Positions 47,919-57,836 of a stretch of 64,000 bases of DNA are shown here, piece after piece; the first letter of the stretch is position 1, and every line of letters starts with the position of its first letter. The DNA is from CAVSSX01 sp963730735 (GTDB taxonomy: Bacteria > Actinomycetota > Acidimicrobiia > Acidimicrobiales > RAAP-2), in assembly GCA_963730735.1 (NCBI GenBank), contig CAVSSX010000007.1, positions 1 to 64,000 of the forward strand. The letters are read 5' to 3'. The notes below the pieces were generated by a model that was not told where the DNA came from, did no database searches, and worked only from the letters and a program-made list of their open reading frames with translations. Both the position numbers and the translations under genes were made by a program.

Positions 47919-49283
47919 TCACGTCTGCCCTTTGGCGGCGGCCTCGGCGAAGGCGGGTTCGCCTCGGGATTGCTCGTAGGCTGCTTCTTCGGGGGTGCCG
48001 AACACGCGGCGCGTTCGTCGTCGAACTCGCCTTCCCAGCGCGCGACCACGCAGGTCGCCAGGCAGTTGCCGACCACGTTAATGCATGTTCGGCCCATATC
48101 CATCAGCTCGTCGACGCCGAAAATGACCGCCACTCCGAGGGCGCCGTAGCCTTCCACAAAAGTGTCGAGCGTGGCGAACAAGATGACGAGCGACGCCCGC
48201 GGCACCGCGGCCACTCCCTTCGAAGTTAGCATCAGCGTCAGCATCATGGGAATCTGCTGGGCGATTGACATGTGGAAGTCGGAGGTCGTGCTCGCCGCCT
48301 GTGCAACAAAGACAGAGGCCATGGCAAGATAGAGAGTCGTCCCGTCGAGGTTGAAGCTGTAACCAGTCGGCATCACAAATCCGACGATGCGCGGCGGCAC
48401 GCCCAGTCGCTCCATCATCTCCATCGCCTTGGGGAGAGCCGACTCGCTGCTCGTTGTGGCAAAAGCAATCGTGGCCGGTTCGCGGATAGCCTCGAGGAAC
48501 TTGCGTATGGGAATCCTGGCGATCCACGCCACCACACTGAAGACGCAAACAAAGAGAATGGCCAGCGCCAGGTAGAGCGAGCCGATCAGCTTGCCGAGGT
48601 TGACCAGCACCCCCAAGCCTTGCGTGCCCACGGTATGGGCCATGGCGGCGCCGACGCCGATGGGCGCGAACAGCATTACGTAACCGGTGAACCGGAACAT
48701 GACCTGAGACAGGCTCTCGCAGAAGCGCAAGATCGGCTGCCCCTTTTCGCCAATGGTCGTGACGGCCATGGCGAACAACACCGTGAAGGCGACGATCTGC
48801 AGGACATCGCCCCGTGCCATCGCATCCAATATCGATGCGGGGAAAAGGTGCACGACGGTTTCAACCAGCGTCTTGGGATGGCTCTTGCCGACCTGGCTCG
48901 CAATGTTCGTGTCGGGCGCAACGAGCTTCACGCCGACGCCCGGCTGGGTCAGGTTGACGACACAAAGGCCGATCACCAGGGCGATGGTCGTAATCACTTC
49001 GAAGTAAATGAGCGCCTTGACGCCCATCCGCCCGACCTTCTTCAAATCACCTCCGCCGGCGATCCCGACCACGAGTGTGGAGAAGACCAGCGGAGCGATG
49101 ATCGACTTGATCAGGTTCAAGAAGATGTCGCGCAGAAAGTAGACGCGATTGCCCCAGTCGGGCCGGAAATAGCCGAGCCCCGCCCCGAGAACGAGCCCGA
49201 TCATGATCCAAGTGGTCAGCGACAGCCGCCACCAGGGCCGCGTTGGCCGGCTGCACGGTAGATTGGAGGTTGAGCTGAGCCAT
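47919..49283 (-). CDS. Dicarboxylate/amino acid:cation symporter
   Basis: Secondary transporter of the DAACS (GltP/DctA) family importing C4-dicarboxylates or glutamate with Na+ or H+. MAQLNLQSTVQP starts at 49283; one shift near 49200 leads into WIMIGLVLGAGLGYFRP. Eight or so membrane segments follow. Family motifs: AFATTSSESALPKAMEMME (serine-rich hairpin), FVMPTGYSFNLDGTTLYLAM (ion site) and GVAAVPRASLVIL (second hairpin). The visible long frame runs on to 47762 through a repeat, but with one G restored near 48000 the natural end is VFGTPEEAAYEQSRG and on to AAAKGQT at 47919. Length about 455. Confidence 0.9.
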
Positions 49284-49305
49284 GCGCGACTTTCACCAGT
49301 TGGTT

Positions 49306-49797
49306 TTAACCTTTTCCGCGTGGTTTGATCTTACCGGGTGGCGTGGCGGCCTGATTGCCGAAATTGCTGCGCAGCACCACGGCCCAACCCTTTCCGCTAC
49401 GCTTCAAGGCGGTCCCGTCCTTATATTGCTTGGAGCTTGTCTCGGACACGCTTCTATAGACTGCCACGGCAGACGCGTGGTCGCCAGTCTCGGAAACCGC
49501 CACCCCTACCTCGGTGGGCTTGAATCCCACCCGCCTCATGTTTGCCTGTGGCGATTAACGAACTGCTCTTTGCTGAAGCGCTCGGCTCTCGGAGTCTATC
49601 GTTTCGTAGGCGGCGTTCCAATCCTCACGCATCATGGCGTCAAAGAACGACTTGGCAACGGCTTCCGCTCCAGTGTCCACCGTGGCTGGTTGAGGAGGCG
49701 GTTGCTTTTCGCACCCGCTCAGGACGACAACCGTTAAGACGAGACACAACCTTCGCGACGACGAAAGAGTCACGGAGTTCCCTCGCAACCGGAACAT
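49306..49797 (-). CDS. Lipoprotein of unknown function, one frameshift
   Basis: A lipobox at the end of the signal peptide (CLVLTVVVLSGCEKQ) marks a lipid-anchored protein. The N-terminal half reads EAVAKSFFDAMMREDWNAAY and ETIDSESRALQQ, typical of small NTF2-like/DUF4878 domains; after a shift near 49545 it continues SKEQFVNRHRQT, MRRVGFKPTEVGVAVSETGD and ALKRSGKGWAVVLRSNFG. About 165 residues. The substrate of such domains is generally unknown. It is followed by the symporter on the same strand, 20 bases away. Confidence 0.75.
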
Positions 49798-49800
49798 CGA

Positions 49801-49875
49801 GTAGCCGCTCTCGCCAGAGTGCGGGCAACCAGCGCAGGGGGCGGTACATCCCGCGTTCTGGCGAACGCGGCTACC
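49801..49875. repeat. Inverted repeat unit, family 2, copy 2
   Basis: GTAGCCGCTCTCGCCAGAGT at the left and TTCTGGCGAACGCGGCTACC at the right. It lies in opposite orientation to the copy at 41697-41772, between two minus-strand genes. Confidence 0.85.
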
Positions 49876-49883
49876 AGACGGTT

Positions 49884-50759
49884 TCAGTTGCCGCCCCAGG
49901 GATCGTCTATCGAGGTTTCGGTTGCATAGAAGCCTTGCACGGTGAGACGGATCGTCGAAATCTGAAAACCGCTTTCGGTGCTGCCTGGGAACCGGTAGTA
50001 GTCCGGGAACATGAAGATGCCGGCAGGGCTAGTCGCATCGAGCGCGGGCCACGAATAGGAAACGACGTGTCCATCGAGGTAGAGGTAGTTGGCGGTGCCG
50101 GTATGCCGGGTGGTGGCGATCCAGGGTTGGAAATTCTTGACGCCGAGCCAGATGTCGTAATCGTCTTGTGCGGGTCGCCTGCCAAAACGAGGTCGTCCGC
50201 GATGCCCTCGTGCTGCGTTCGCAGTAGTCGATGAAGTTCGAGGTTCCGACTCGGGCGAGCGAAGCGAAGTTCCAGTGGCCCCATCGGCGCGTCTTGTGAC
50301 TGAGTTGGGAATTCAAAAGGTAACTGGTTCGGTTAGCCCAGCCGTCGTTTACCCCATCGTTGACGAAGACGGTCCGCAACGAATTGTCTTCAGGGCACCG
50401 GAAGATCTTCTCCGTCGGGTTGTTCTGACCTGCACTGACCGCCGCGGCGTTCGCTTCGAACCAGGCGCCGATGAAGGGCATGATCTTGTCTTCCCAGTAG
50501 ATCTCCGCGAACGAGTTGGCGTCCGCCAGGTTGGCCAACACGTCGGCGTTGAATGGGTGGTGAAGAAAGAACTGGCCCTGGTTGGCATCGTAGTACTGAA
50601 GCGTTCCAAGTCCGATTTGCCGCAGGTTGTTTTGACATTGGACTGTGCGCTGCCGCGGAGCGGACTGCGCTGAACGGCGGGTAAGAGCAGGCCGACCAGC
50701 ACACCAATAATCGCGATGACGACCAGCAGCTCGATGAGCGTGAAGGCACTGCGTTTCAT
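49884..50759 (-). CDS. DUF1559 protein with prepilin-type leader, frameshifted
   Basis: Planctomycete surface/pseudopilin family. MKRSAFTLIELLVVIAIIGV is a type IV prepilin-like leader and membrane helix. After shifts near 50660 and 50225 the body gives QNNLRQIGLGTLQYYDANQG, NSFAEIYWEDKIMPFIGAWF and YLLNSQLSHKTRRWGHWNFA. The H-x9-DG motif near the end is HTGTANYLYLDGHVVSYSWP, and it stops at SIDDPWGGN (49884). About 290 residues, typical for a shorter member. The function is unknown; the leader suggests export by a type II/IV-pilus-like system. Confidence 0.88.
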
Positions 50760-51239
50760 CGGATTGAACCTCCACTTTGGAATGCGACACCTCGACCCAG
50801 CCGCCGCCCTGAATCCCGTGCGAGGCCTGCCGGAGCGTTGATGCTGAAAAACCTTTGATTCGGCACTGCTGTCCCAGAACCGCCATCCTCTAGGGCGAAT
50901 GCGGGGCGATACTCCGATGGAGCCAAGACCGTGTTACGACTGTTGTACTCGTAATACGGAAGGCTGCAAGCTTTCACGTTAGCAATCCACGAGAATTCTC
51001 CGAACGTTAGCCGAATCTCCGCTAAATCCGCACTTGCTGAAGTAGTCACGCCAAATTAGGGTGTCGCCGCGCAGCTAGACCCGGAACTCAGCAGCTGCGC
51101 TTGTGCCATGCATGTCGGCCGAGCGGCCTGGGAAGGCTGAAGAACGCTTTGGCTTAACGGCTTATGATCTGATCCGGAGGCAATCCTAGACGGAAGCAAT
51201 GAAGTCATCTAGAATCGGCCTTAAGCGTTTCTAGCTTCG
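50760..51239. other. Divergent intergenic region
   Basis: Between the DUF1559 gene (minus) and the Cys-rich membrane protein (plus). A minus-strand frame at 50756-51049 is open but has no recognisable content and overlaps the DUF1559 start. The region should hold both promoters; I see no clear motif. Confidence 0.4.
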
Positions 51240-52001
51240 ATGCACTGCCTACCAGCGATTTCGCCGATGCGAACAGCGGGCAAAGTACGGCGGGGATATT
51301 CGGCAACCGATGCCATCCTGGTTTTGACGTTAGTCAACTACCTGGTCGTCGCGCTAGGGGTCCCGTTGCCTGGACGCTTTGGATGCCAGCACAACTGGGG
51401 AGAAGTCGCGTATCCCTGCCAGGATCATTCCTGCGGGTGCATATCTTCGGAAGAATGCTGGAAGGGAGACTGCTGCTGCTACACGTTAGAGGAAAAACTT
51501 GCCTGGGCCGAGGCAAGAGGAATTGAGCCGCCGCAACATGTCCGCCCGCTCGTCGAATCCCGCAAGACCAAATCTGTACTATCCGAGAAGAGGCCCTGTT
51601 GCTCGGAGTCGACCAGCCCGACCGACGTGCATTTGACTTCGGCGCGTTCGGGTTGCCGCGAGCCGTCCACTTCTCAGTCGCCCATTGGCTCCTCTAATAC
51701 TCTGGACCAATGCGCGGAGGCGGTCTATGCCGCCGGCATTCGAGAAAATGTTCGGGCGGTTCACGAATCGGACCCAGAGCACCTTCGAGGGACACCTGTC
51801 CGCTGGATCATCGGCGTCTTCGCTCAGAAATGCCGGGGCATTGGAGATCCTGGGTTCGTTCAATTCGATCTCACCTGCCACCCGCAAGGAATGACCAAAT
51901 TAGTCTCTGCGCTCGTGCCGGCAGGGATTCTCTCATTGGAAACACCTCACAAAGTTTCGCGCACTATCTTGCCTCTCACACCTCCTCCGCGTTGTTCTTG
52001 A
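51240..52001 (+). CDS. Membrane-anchored protein with conserved Cys-rich motif
   Basis: Intact 253 residues. An early membrane segment (AILVLTLVNYLVVALGVPLP) is followed by the Cys-rich motif PCQDHSCGCISSEECWKGDC, CCYTLEEKLAWAEARGIEPP. From memory, related proteins in planctomycetes and deltaproteobacteria share the pattern PCxxHxCGCxxxxxCWxxCCCxT, placed just outside the membrane. The many Cys and the His suggest metal or redox binding. The C-terminal 130 residues look low-conservation and lack known domains. It opens a run of exported redox and metal-related genes. Confidence 0.65.
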   Translation: MHCLPAISPMRTAGKVRRGYSATDAILVLTLVNYLVVALGVPLPGRFGCQHNWGEVAYPCQDHSCGCISSEECWKGDCCCYTLEEKLAWAEARGIEPPQHVRPLVESRKTKSVLSEKRPCCSESTSPTDVHLTSARSGCREPSTSQSPIGSSNTLDQCAEAVYAAGIRENVRAVHESDPEHLRGTPVRWIIGVFAQKCRGIGDPGFVQFDLTCHPQGMTKLVSALVPAGILSLETPHKVSRTILPLTPPPRCS

Positions 52002-52200
52002 TTCCGTCAAACAAGGCTTCGAAAGCGGCTCGTTAGAGCTGCGCCGGTTCGGCGTCTGTTTCGAGCTTTAAGCGAAAGTGATTTCGGCTTGCCGTTGCGC
52101 GGTCGGATGGCGTGAATTCACAGCCACCGATTGTGACGTCGCTCAATTGGCGATGGCAAGGTCTACACGTATGTCCCTTGTCCCCGTAGGAGGAATGAAA

Positions 52201-52916
52201 ATGAGCAAACTGACACGACGCGAGATGTTGGAAGTGACCGCTACGAGCGCCGGTCTTCTCTTAGCACCTTGGAGTGCCCTGGAGGCCGCGCAGGAAAAGA
52301 AACCGGGATTCACACTCCCGCCTTTGCCTTATGCGTACGACGCGCTGGAGCCGCACATCGATGCGGAGACGATGAAAATCCACCACGATCGCCATCACCA
52401 GGCCTACGTCAACAACCTCAATGCGGCTCTCAAAGACCTGCCCGACCTCCTTGCCAAGCCGGTTGACGAACTGCTGCGCACTCCATCAACCAGGTGCCGG
52501 AGTCGCTTCGTCAGAAGGTAATCGACAACGGTGGTGGGCACGCCAACCATACCCTGTTCTGGACGGTAATGGGCCCCAAAGCGGGCGGAGCTCCGAATGG
52601 TGAACTGGGAAAGGCAATCGACCAGACATTTGGCAGCTTCACCAAGCTTCAAGAGGCGATGTCGAACGCGGCACTCACAAGGTTCGGCAGCGGCTGGGCG
52701 TGGCTCATGCTCGACAACGGCAAGCTAGTCGTTCAAAGCCTCCCAAATCAGGATAGCCCACTCCTCAACGGCAAGGCCCCGCTGTTAGGCCTCGATGTCT
52801 GGGAACACGCCTACTACCTCAAATACCAAAACAAGCGGGCCGACTATGTGAAAGCTTGGTGGAACGTGGTCCAGTGGGACCATGTTGCCGAACGATACGC
52901 CACAGCGAAACAATAA
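52201..52916 (+). CDS. Exported Mn/Fe superoxide dismutase, one frameshift
   Basis: Converts superoxide to oxygen and peroxide. TAGGAGG precedes the ATG at 52201. A twin-arginine leader, MSKLTRREMLEVTATSAGLL, sends it across the membrane folded. Metal ligands: His in MKIHHDRHHQAYVNNLNAAL, His in GGGHANHTLFWTVMG, Asp and His in LDVWEHAYYLKYQNKRADYV. QDSPL with Gln at the second-sphere position favours Mn or cambialistic use, like MnSOD. One shift near 52480 joins DELLR to NQVPESLRQKVIDNGGG. About 235 residues. Confidence 0.9.
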
Positions 52917-52948
52917 TGTGTGTTGCTTTCCAACAACAAGGATACCGC

Positions 52949-53755
52949 ATGATGAAACGTTGGCTTTCGACGGTTGCCGTCGCCGCCATCCTGGCATCGG
53001 GTCTTGCCTCGGCACATGACGTGTGGCTGCAAACGAACATCAATCTCATACGAACCGGAGATGCCATCCACATCGATTTGATGTTAGGCAACCACGGCAA
53101 CGACCACCGGGATTTCAAAATCGCCGGGAAGTTGTCCGCCGACCAGATTGATACGTTCCAGGTGGTCGACCCGGACGGCAAGAAGTACGACATGAAGCCG
53201 AGCATGACAGACCTCGGGTATGCCCCCAAGGAAGGATATTCCTCGGCCAGGTTCGTGGCCGCGAAGGCGGGCTTATATGTGGCCGCCTTTACTTCCGACA
53301 AAATAGCGAATCACGGGAAGCCGGTTCGCGGTTACCGAAGCGCCAAGACTTACTTCGGCGTCAGCGACTCGCTCGATCGAGTGGGCAAGAATCTATCCGG
53401 GTTCGACAGGCCGCTCGGTCACAAGATCGAACTCGTGGCAGAAGCCAACCCGGTAGCGCCAATGGGACCGGGGACGCCGATCAAGGTAAAGCTTCTTTTT
53501 GGCGGCAAAGCGCTCAGCGGCGTGAAGATTTGCTTTATCCCGCGAGGCGTCAATCTGAAGGAAGATGCCGACCCTGAATACGAACGGACGACTGACGGCA
53601 ATGGCAACGCATCGTTCACGCCCAAGATGGGATCGTATTACCTCATCGTCGCTCACTACCCCAGCGAAGAAAAAGGCGAAGGCTATGACTCGACGCTTTA
53701 CACGGCCTCGTTGACCGTGTTCGTGCCGGAAAAATGTTCCTGCTGCGTCGACTAA
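52949..53755 (+). CDS. Secreted DUF4198 protein (NikM-like)
   Basis: Intact 268 residues. Signal peptide ending GLASAHDVWLQTN, where the N-terminal mature His (AHDVW) is the hallmark of DUF4198, a family linked to nickel/cobalt transport (NikM/NikL-like) or iron binding. Two beta-sandwich parts follow, with VVDPDGKKYDMKPSM, VAAKAGLYVAAFTSDKIANH, and VKLLFGGKALSGVKICFIPR, TTDGNGNASFTPKMGSYYLI. The end is PEKCSCCVD with three Cys, perhaps a metal site. It follows the superoxide dismutase gene by 32 bases and likely shares its transcript. Confidence 0.85.
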   Translation: MMKRWLSTVAVAAILASGLASAHDVWLQTNINLIRTGDAIHIDLMLGNHGNDHRDFKIAGKLSADQIDTFQVVDPDGKKYDMKPSMTDLGYAPKEGYSSARFVAAKAGLYVAAFTSDKIANHGKPVRGYRSAKTYFGVSDSLDRVGKNLSGFDRPLGHKIELVAEANPVAPMGPGTPIKVKLLFGGKALSGVKICFIPRGVNLKEDADPEYERTTDGNGNASFTPKMGSYYLIVAHYPSEEKGEGYDSTLYTASLTVFVPEKCSCCVD

Positions 53756-53805
53756 TGGCGTTTCCAACCAAGAACGAAAAGTTCAACTACCTAAGGAATT
53801 CCATA

Positions 53806-54883
53806 ATGCAACGTACCACGCGTCACGGTTTTACCCTCATCGAACTGTTAGTCGTCATCGCGATCATTGCCGTCCTGGTTGGCCTTTTGTTGCCTGCCGT
53901 TCAAAAGGTTCGCGAGGCGGCGGCTCGCATGAGCTGCTCGAACAATCTCAAGCAGATTGGCCTTGCCTTGCACAATTACCACTCGGCCAACAGCGTATTC
54001 CCGCCAGCTCGGCTGGCGTACTCGACTCACAAAATCGAATCCGCACTTTCGCGGATACTTCCTTACGTGGAACAAAGCAACGTTGCCAACTTGATCGACT
54101 ATAACGCGCCACCGTTATATACCAGTTCGGCTCTGCCTGCCGGAACGGATGCGTTCACGATCGGCAATTACACTGCCTCGTTAGTCATTATCAAGACCTT
54201 TGTTTGTCCTAGCGATCCCAGCAGCGGCCTGGTGCAAGGTCAGGCTTCCGCGGCACAGATGCTCGATGGAACGTGGTCTACCGCGGATCATTATGCCGGA
54301 GCCAACTACCTAGCTTGCGTGGGCAGCGGCTCCGCGGCCGCCAACTATGGCAATTACACGAACAGCGATGGCATGTTCGGGCAAACTCCTTACCGCATTG
54401 CCGACGTGCTAGACGGGTTGTCGAATACCGTTGCGTTTAGCGAAACGGTCCTGGGCCCTGGCGGTTCCCCGGAACCGGGACAAGCCGCGGTTGCGCCGGC
54501 ATATCAAAACGCGACGAAGCAAGTATTGACGATCGCCGGCACTCCTGTGCCGTTCACGACCGGATGTCTCTATGGCACCGATCCTACGACGATCTCGGGG
54601 TCCGCGTCAGGCCCATACTGGTCCAACATCCGCTCTGCCAAGTACGTCAATGGCCATTATGCCGATGCGAACTATAACCATTTCCTGCTCCCCAACGATC
54701 CGCGCTGGGATTGCACCAACACAGGACACAATCCAGGCTTTATCGCGGCTAGGAGCCTGCACACCGGCGGCGTCAATGTTCTTCTCGGTGACGGTTCGGT
54801 ACACTTCGTGACCAACAGCATCGATTTCAACACCTGGCAAGCTTCGGACTCGCGCCACCGGCGAGATTGTCGGCAACTACTAA
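53806..54883 (+). CDS. DUF1559 protein with prepilin-type leader
   Basis: About 360 residues. MQRTTRHGFTLIELLVVIAI is a prepilin leader, followed by GLLLPAVQKVREAAARMSCS and NNLKQIGLALHNYHSANSVF, the canonical DUF1559 start. RILPYVEQSNVANLIDYNAP and VFCPSDPS-type text (FVCPSDPSSGLVQG) follow. The C-terminal H-x9-DG motif is LHTGGVNVLLGDGSVHFVTN. The open frame runs to 54936, but a one-base change near 54860 gives RATGEIVGNY with TAA at 54881-54883, the usual family ending. It lies downstream of the DUF4198 gene on the same strand. Confidence 0.92.
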
Positions 54884-54932
54884 CTGATTCTGTAATGAAG
54901 CGGGCGACTGCCAAAAAAAGGAAACGCAAAAC

Positions 54933-55724
54933 ATGAATGACGACTCTGCACATGGTGCGCGAGCTTCAGGCTCGGTGCGCGACTCCACCTCCACTCCCAA
55001 GGTTTGGACTCCCCTCTTTTTGATCGGCGCGGCAATCGCGGCCAGTTCCGGCGCCTTTCTACTCTATCGCGGACAAGAACGGCGCTGAGCGATGCCGGTA
55101 AGCGAGACCTGGCCGCAGAAGTGCAACAGGATTTGGAGCAGCGGAAGTTCCGGCCTCTCTCGGGGCCGTTGGACGCGTTACTGATGGACTTGAGTTACCA
55201 GAGCATTCCAACCCAGGCTCATCCTCTCTTGGGGCAGGCAGGCCAGATTTCACTCTGTTCGACACAGACCGCACGCCGTTTTCTCTGAGTGAGAGCCTTC
55301 GTAAAGGCCCAGTGGTCTTGGTGTTCTACTTCGGGTACTATTGCAACCATTGCGTGAGCCAGCTATTTGCGCTGCAAAAAGACATCGACAAGTTTCGAGA
55401 GCTAGGCGCCACCGTGGTGGCTATCAGTGCGGACCCGCCCGAATTGACGAGCGAGCGTTTTAAGAAATATGGAGCATTCACGTTCCCTGTGGTTTCCGAC
55501 CCGAACCACGTTGTTGCAGCCCGCTACGCCACGTATGTGCCGAGTTCCAAGCCGGGCGAGGAGGGAGATGCGCTCCATGGAACGTTCGTGATTGCCAGGG
55601 ACGGGCGCCTGGCCTGGGTCAACCGGGGGACGGACCGTTCACGGAGAACAGGACACTGTTGCGCGAACTTGCCGTTGCCGAAGGACGGCTGACGACTCCT
55701 ACGGGGCCAGTGCAAACCAAGTGA
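54933..55724 (+). CDS. Membrane-anchored redoxin (AhpC/TSA-like), frameshifted
   Basis: About 260 residues. The N-terminal tail leads to a membrane segment (LFLIGAAIAASSGAFLLY). After shifts near 55080 and 55235 the thioredoxin-fold domain reads FTLFDTDRTPFSLSESLRKG, VVLVFYFGYYCNHCVSQLFA with a CNHC active site, ATVVAISADPPELTSERFKK and YGAFTFPVVSDPNHVVAARY. A last shift near 55630 gives FTENRTLLRELAVAEGRL and TTPTGPVQTK. It could be a peroxiredoxin or a thiol reductase facing the periplasm, matching the redox theme of the neighbours. Confidence 0.85.
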
Positions 55725-55869
55725 TGTGCCAAAGCGGACGAAGAGGCAATTCTACCAATGGGCCTTGGACGGCAGATCGACGTTCGATCATGCCGAAAGA
55801 GGGCGACCGCCAGAGTCCCCGCTCCGTATTCGAAGAGCGTTCGGGCTTTGGCTCAAGTGGGGGTCAACA

Positions 55870-56235
55870 ATGCGGAGTTTGACATGGGTGGCTCGTCTCG
55901 TTGTTCTGGGATCGCTCGTTGGCGCAAGCCTAGTTTGGGCAGAAGATGATAAGGCGAAATTCACGACCAAAGAGGTAATGGCTCAGGCTCACAAGAACGG
56001 CTTGTATAAGAAAGTCGGCCAGGGAAAGGCAACGAAAGAAGAAAAGGAAAAGCTTGTGGAACTCTACACCGCATTGGCGAAGAACACCCCTCCCAAGGGC
56101 GACGCGGCCGCCTGGAAGAAGCAAACCGAGGAGATGCTGGCCGCTGCCAAAGGGAGCTTGAATGGCGATAAGGACGCTGAAGCCAAGCTTCTCAAAATCG
56201 TGAACTGCGGCAGCTGCCACAAAGAATTCAAGTAA
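55870..56235 (+). CDS. Small exported cytochrome c-like protein
   Basis: Intact 121 residues. Signal peptide (MRSLTWVARLVVLGSLVGAS, cleavage near VWAED). The mature protein is helical and lysine-rich: FTTKEVMAQAHKNGLYKKVG, EEKEKLVELYTALAKNTPPK, and ends LLKIVNCGSCHKEFK, a C-terminal CxxCH haem site. The haem at the extreme C-terminus is reminiscent of cytochrome c'-type (cytochrome c prime) folds. It follows the membrane redoxin by 145 bases. Confidence 0.85.
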   Translation: MRSLTWVARLVVLGSLVGASLVWAEDDKAKFTTKEVMAQAHKNGLYKKVGQGKATKEEKEKLVELYTALAKNTPPKGDAAAWKKQTEEMLAAAKGSLNGDKDAEAKLLKIVNCGSCHKEFK

Positions 56236-56747
56236 GCAATCCGTCGCACTGACCAAAAGCCTTTCCAAGGCTGGGAAAAGACTGAAAAGCTGCGCGGCGC
56301 CGGCAGCGCAAAATAGACCGAACAACCGCTGCCTTCGTCGCCGCCAGACCCACGAGCTTCGCTAATCGATCATTCCCTGGCAAGATGGCAGCGAATAGGG
56401 CAAGGATGCCCGTTCATCTGGTCCAGAAGCGGGTCGCCTTGAACAATCATGTGATTTTAGTCGACGCAGTTCAACGAACAAACGAAACGCCGGTCTTTCG
56501 ACGAGGAATGAGAATGTAAGCGACTGTCGATCTTAGGCCAAAATGCGTAAATGACAGATAAACTGTCTCAGGATTTGGGCAATCCTGACATTCTTCACGT
56601 CCCCAACTTCTATTGTATCTCGAAAGCGCGCTGCATTCGTGCAATCCCGAAAACCTGGCATGGAACTTGCTCTTCAATTTTTGTTGTGTGCCCAGCGCTT
56701 ATCCGGCATATCAGGCGGATGTTTTTCACCTTTAAGGAGCGAGTTCT
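56236..56747. other. Intergenic region without recognisable gene
   Basis: About 510 bases. Short frames are open on both strands, but none has a ribosome site or sense content. The last 30 bases carry the promoter-proximal leader and AAGGAG before the lipoprotein ATG at 56748. Confidence 0.5.
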
Positions 56748-57212
56748 ATGAAAGTGTTACGTGCGCTGCTGTTCCTCGTCCCCGTGTGTTGTTTCATCGG
56801 CTGCAACGAGAGCAAGCCGGGCGGCCCCAACGCCAATAAGCCCCAGGCCGATAGAACGATCGGCGACAAGATGCACGATGCTGGCATGGGCACTGGCGAG
56901 AATACCTTCAAGATCTCGCTGCCCGTCTTTGAAACAGGCCTGAAACAAGGCGAAAAGAAGACGGTGAAGGTTGGCATTTCGCGAGGCAAGAACTTCGAAC
57001 AAGACGTGAAGCTGGAGTTTGGTAAGCTTCCCACCGGCGTTACTGCCAGTCCCGCCATGGCCACGATCAAGAAGGGCGATAAAGACGCAGAGGTCACCTT
57101 CGAAGCCAGCAAAGATGCAACTTTGGGCGACTACACGGTAACGGTCACCGCTACCCCCAAAGAGGGAGCCGCGACCACCGATGAAATGAAGATCGGCATC
57201 AAGAAGCCGTAA
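56748..57212 (+). CDS. Lipoprotein, possible Ig-like beta domain
   Basis: Intact 154 residues. Lipobox CCFIGCNESK. After a disordered spacer the mature domain is beta-rich: FKISLPVFETGLKQGEKKTV, KVGISRGKNFEQDVKLEFGK, LPTGVTASPAMATI and ATLGDYTVTVTATPKEGAAT. The phrase LPxGVTASP and the ending DYTVTVTATP are typical of NPCBM/Ig-like or CARDB-like sandwich domains. It has its own ribosome site and terminator, so it is a single-gene unit. Confidence 0.75.
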   Translation: MKVLRALLFLVPVCCFIGCNESKPGGPNANKPQADRTIGDKMHDAGMGTGENTFKISLPVFETGLKQGEKKTVKVGISRGKNFEQDVKLEFGKLPTGVTASPAMATIKKGDKDAEVTFEASKDATLGDYTVTVTATPKEGAATTDEMKIGIKKP

Positions 57213-57241
57213 AGAGTTGAGCACGACAGTGCGCGCGACGA

Positions 57242-57277
57242 GGCTGGATCGGCTGCCGATCCAGCCTTCTTTGTTTC
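57242..57277 (+). terminator. Intrinsic terminator
   Basis: GGCTGGATCGG and CCGATCCAGCC pair around CTG and are followed by TTCTTTGTTT. Ends the lipoprotein gene. Confidence 0.85.
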
Positions 57278-57323
57278 ATGGAGCAGGCCGAAATTGGTCC
57301 TTGTCGGCCAAGCAAGGAAGAAA

Positions 57324-57836
57324 CTAGCGGGCGGAATCTGGACCCGGGTCACTCTGCCACTCATACCGTGCCGATTGCCCAATGTTCTCCTCGACCTCGG
57401 CACGCAAAACCAGCGGCGTGAAGTTGTGCTGCCGGCGTAGCTCTTCGAGCAGGCGTTGGCCGATGTAGCGAGCCAGCAATTCGGCGGTCGTGTTCTCGAT
57501 AGGCAACAGTACGCAGTCTTCGCTCGGGAAAATCCATTCCCGGTCGCCATAGGTGACCCGAATGCGCTTTTGTTCCTCGTAAACGCGAATGAATGAGTTG
57601 CGCGTGGCCAGCATCATGCGATGATCGAGCGCGTCGGTGATCTCTTTGGTCCGGTTCTTGAGCGCAATGAAATCGAAGACGTAGAAATTGGCGTCCAACT
57701 CTGCCTCAACTTCAACGGCAACACGATAGTTGTGTCCGTGCAGCCGTTCGCATTTGTCGCCTTCGTAACTGATGAAGTGGCCGGAGCAGAAAACCAAATG
57801 GTCCTTGGTGACTCGGACTCGGAAGCGTTCAGGCAT
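57324..57836 (-). CDS. 6-pyruvoyl-tetrahydropterin synthase-like protein
   Basis: Intact 170 residues of the PTPS/QueD T-fold family. Zinc ligands: His of VFCSGHFISYEG, two His of RLHGHNYRVAVEVEA. Further, FYVFDFIALKNRTKEITDAL and LDHRMMLATRN carry the usual Asp-His pair, and LPIENTTAELLARYIGQRLL the Glu. In this operon (mch, ATP-grasp, CitG-like) the likely role is in tetrahydromethanopterin synthesis rather than queuosine. It starts at 57836, overlapping the CitG-like stop, and is the last gene of the operon. Confidence 0.88.
   Translation of the reverse strand: MPERFRVRVTKDHLVFCSGHFISYEGDKCERLHGHNYRVAVEVEAELDANFYVFDFIALKNRTKEITDALDHRMMLATRNSFIRVYEEQKRIRVTYGDREWIFPSEDCVLLPIENTTAELLARYIGQRLLEELRRQHNFTPLVLRAEVEENIGQSARYEWQSDPGPDSAR

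Noticed and set aside
50756..51049. Minus-strand gene upstream of the DUF1559 gene
   Set aside because: Overlaps the DUF1559 start, no ribosome site, no recognisable content.
55930..56325. Minus-strand hydrophobic frame opposite the small cytochrome gene
   Set aside because: The plus strand encodes an intact signal peptide and CxxCH protein; the minus frame is its shadow.
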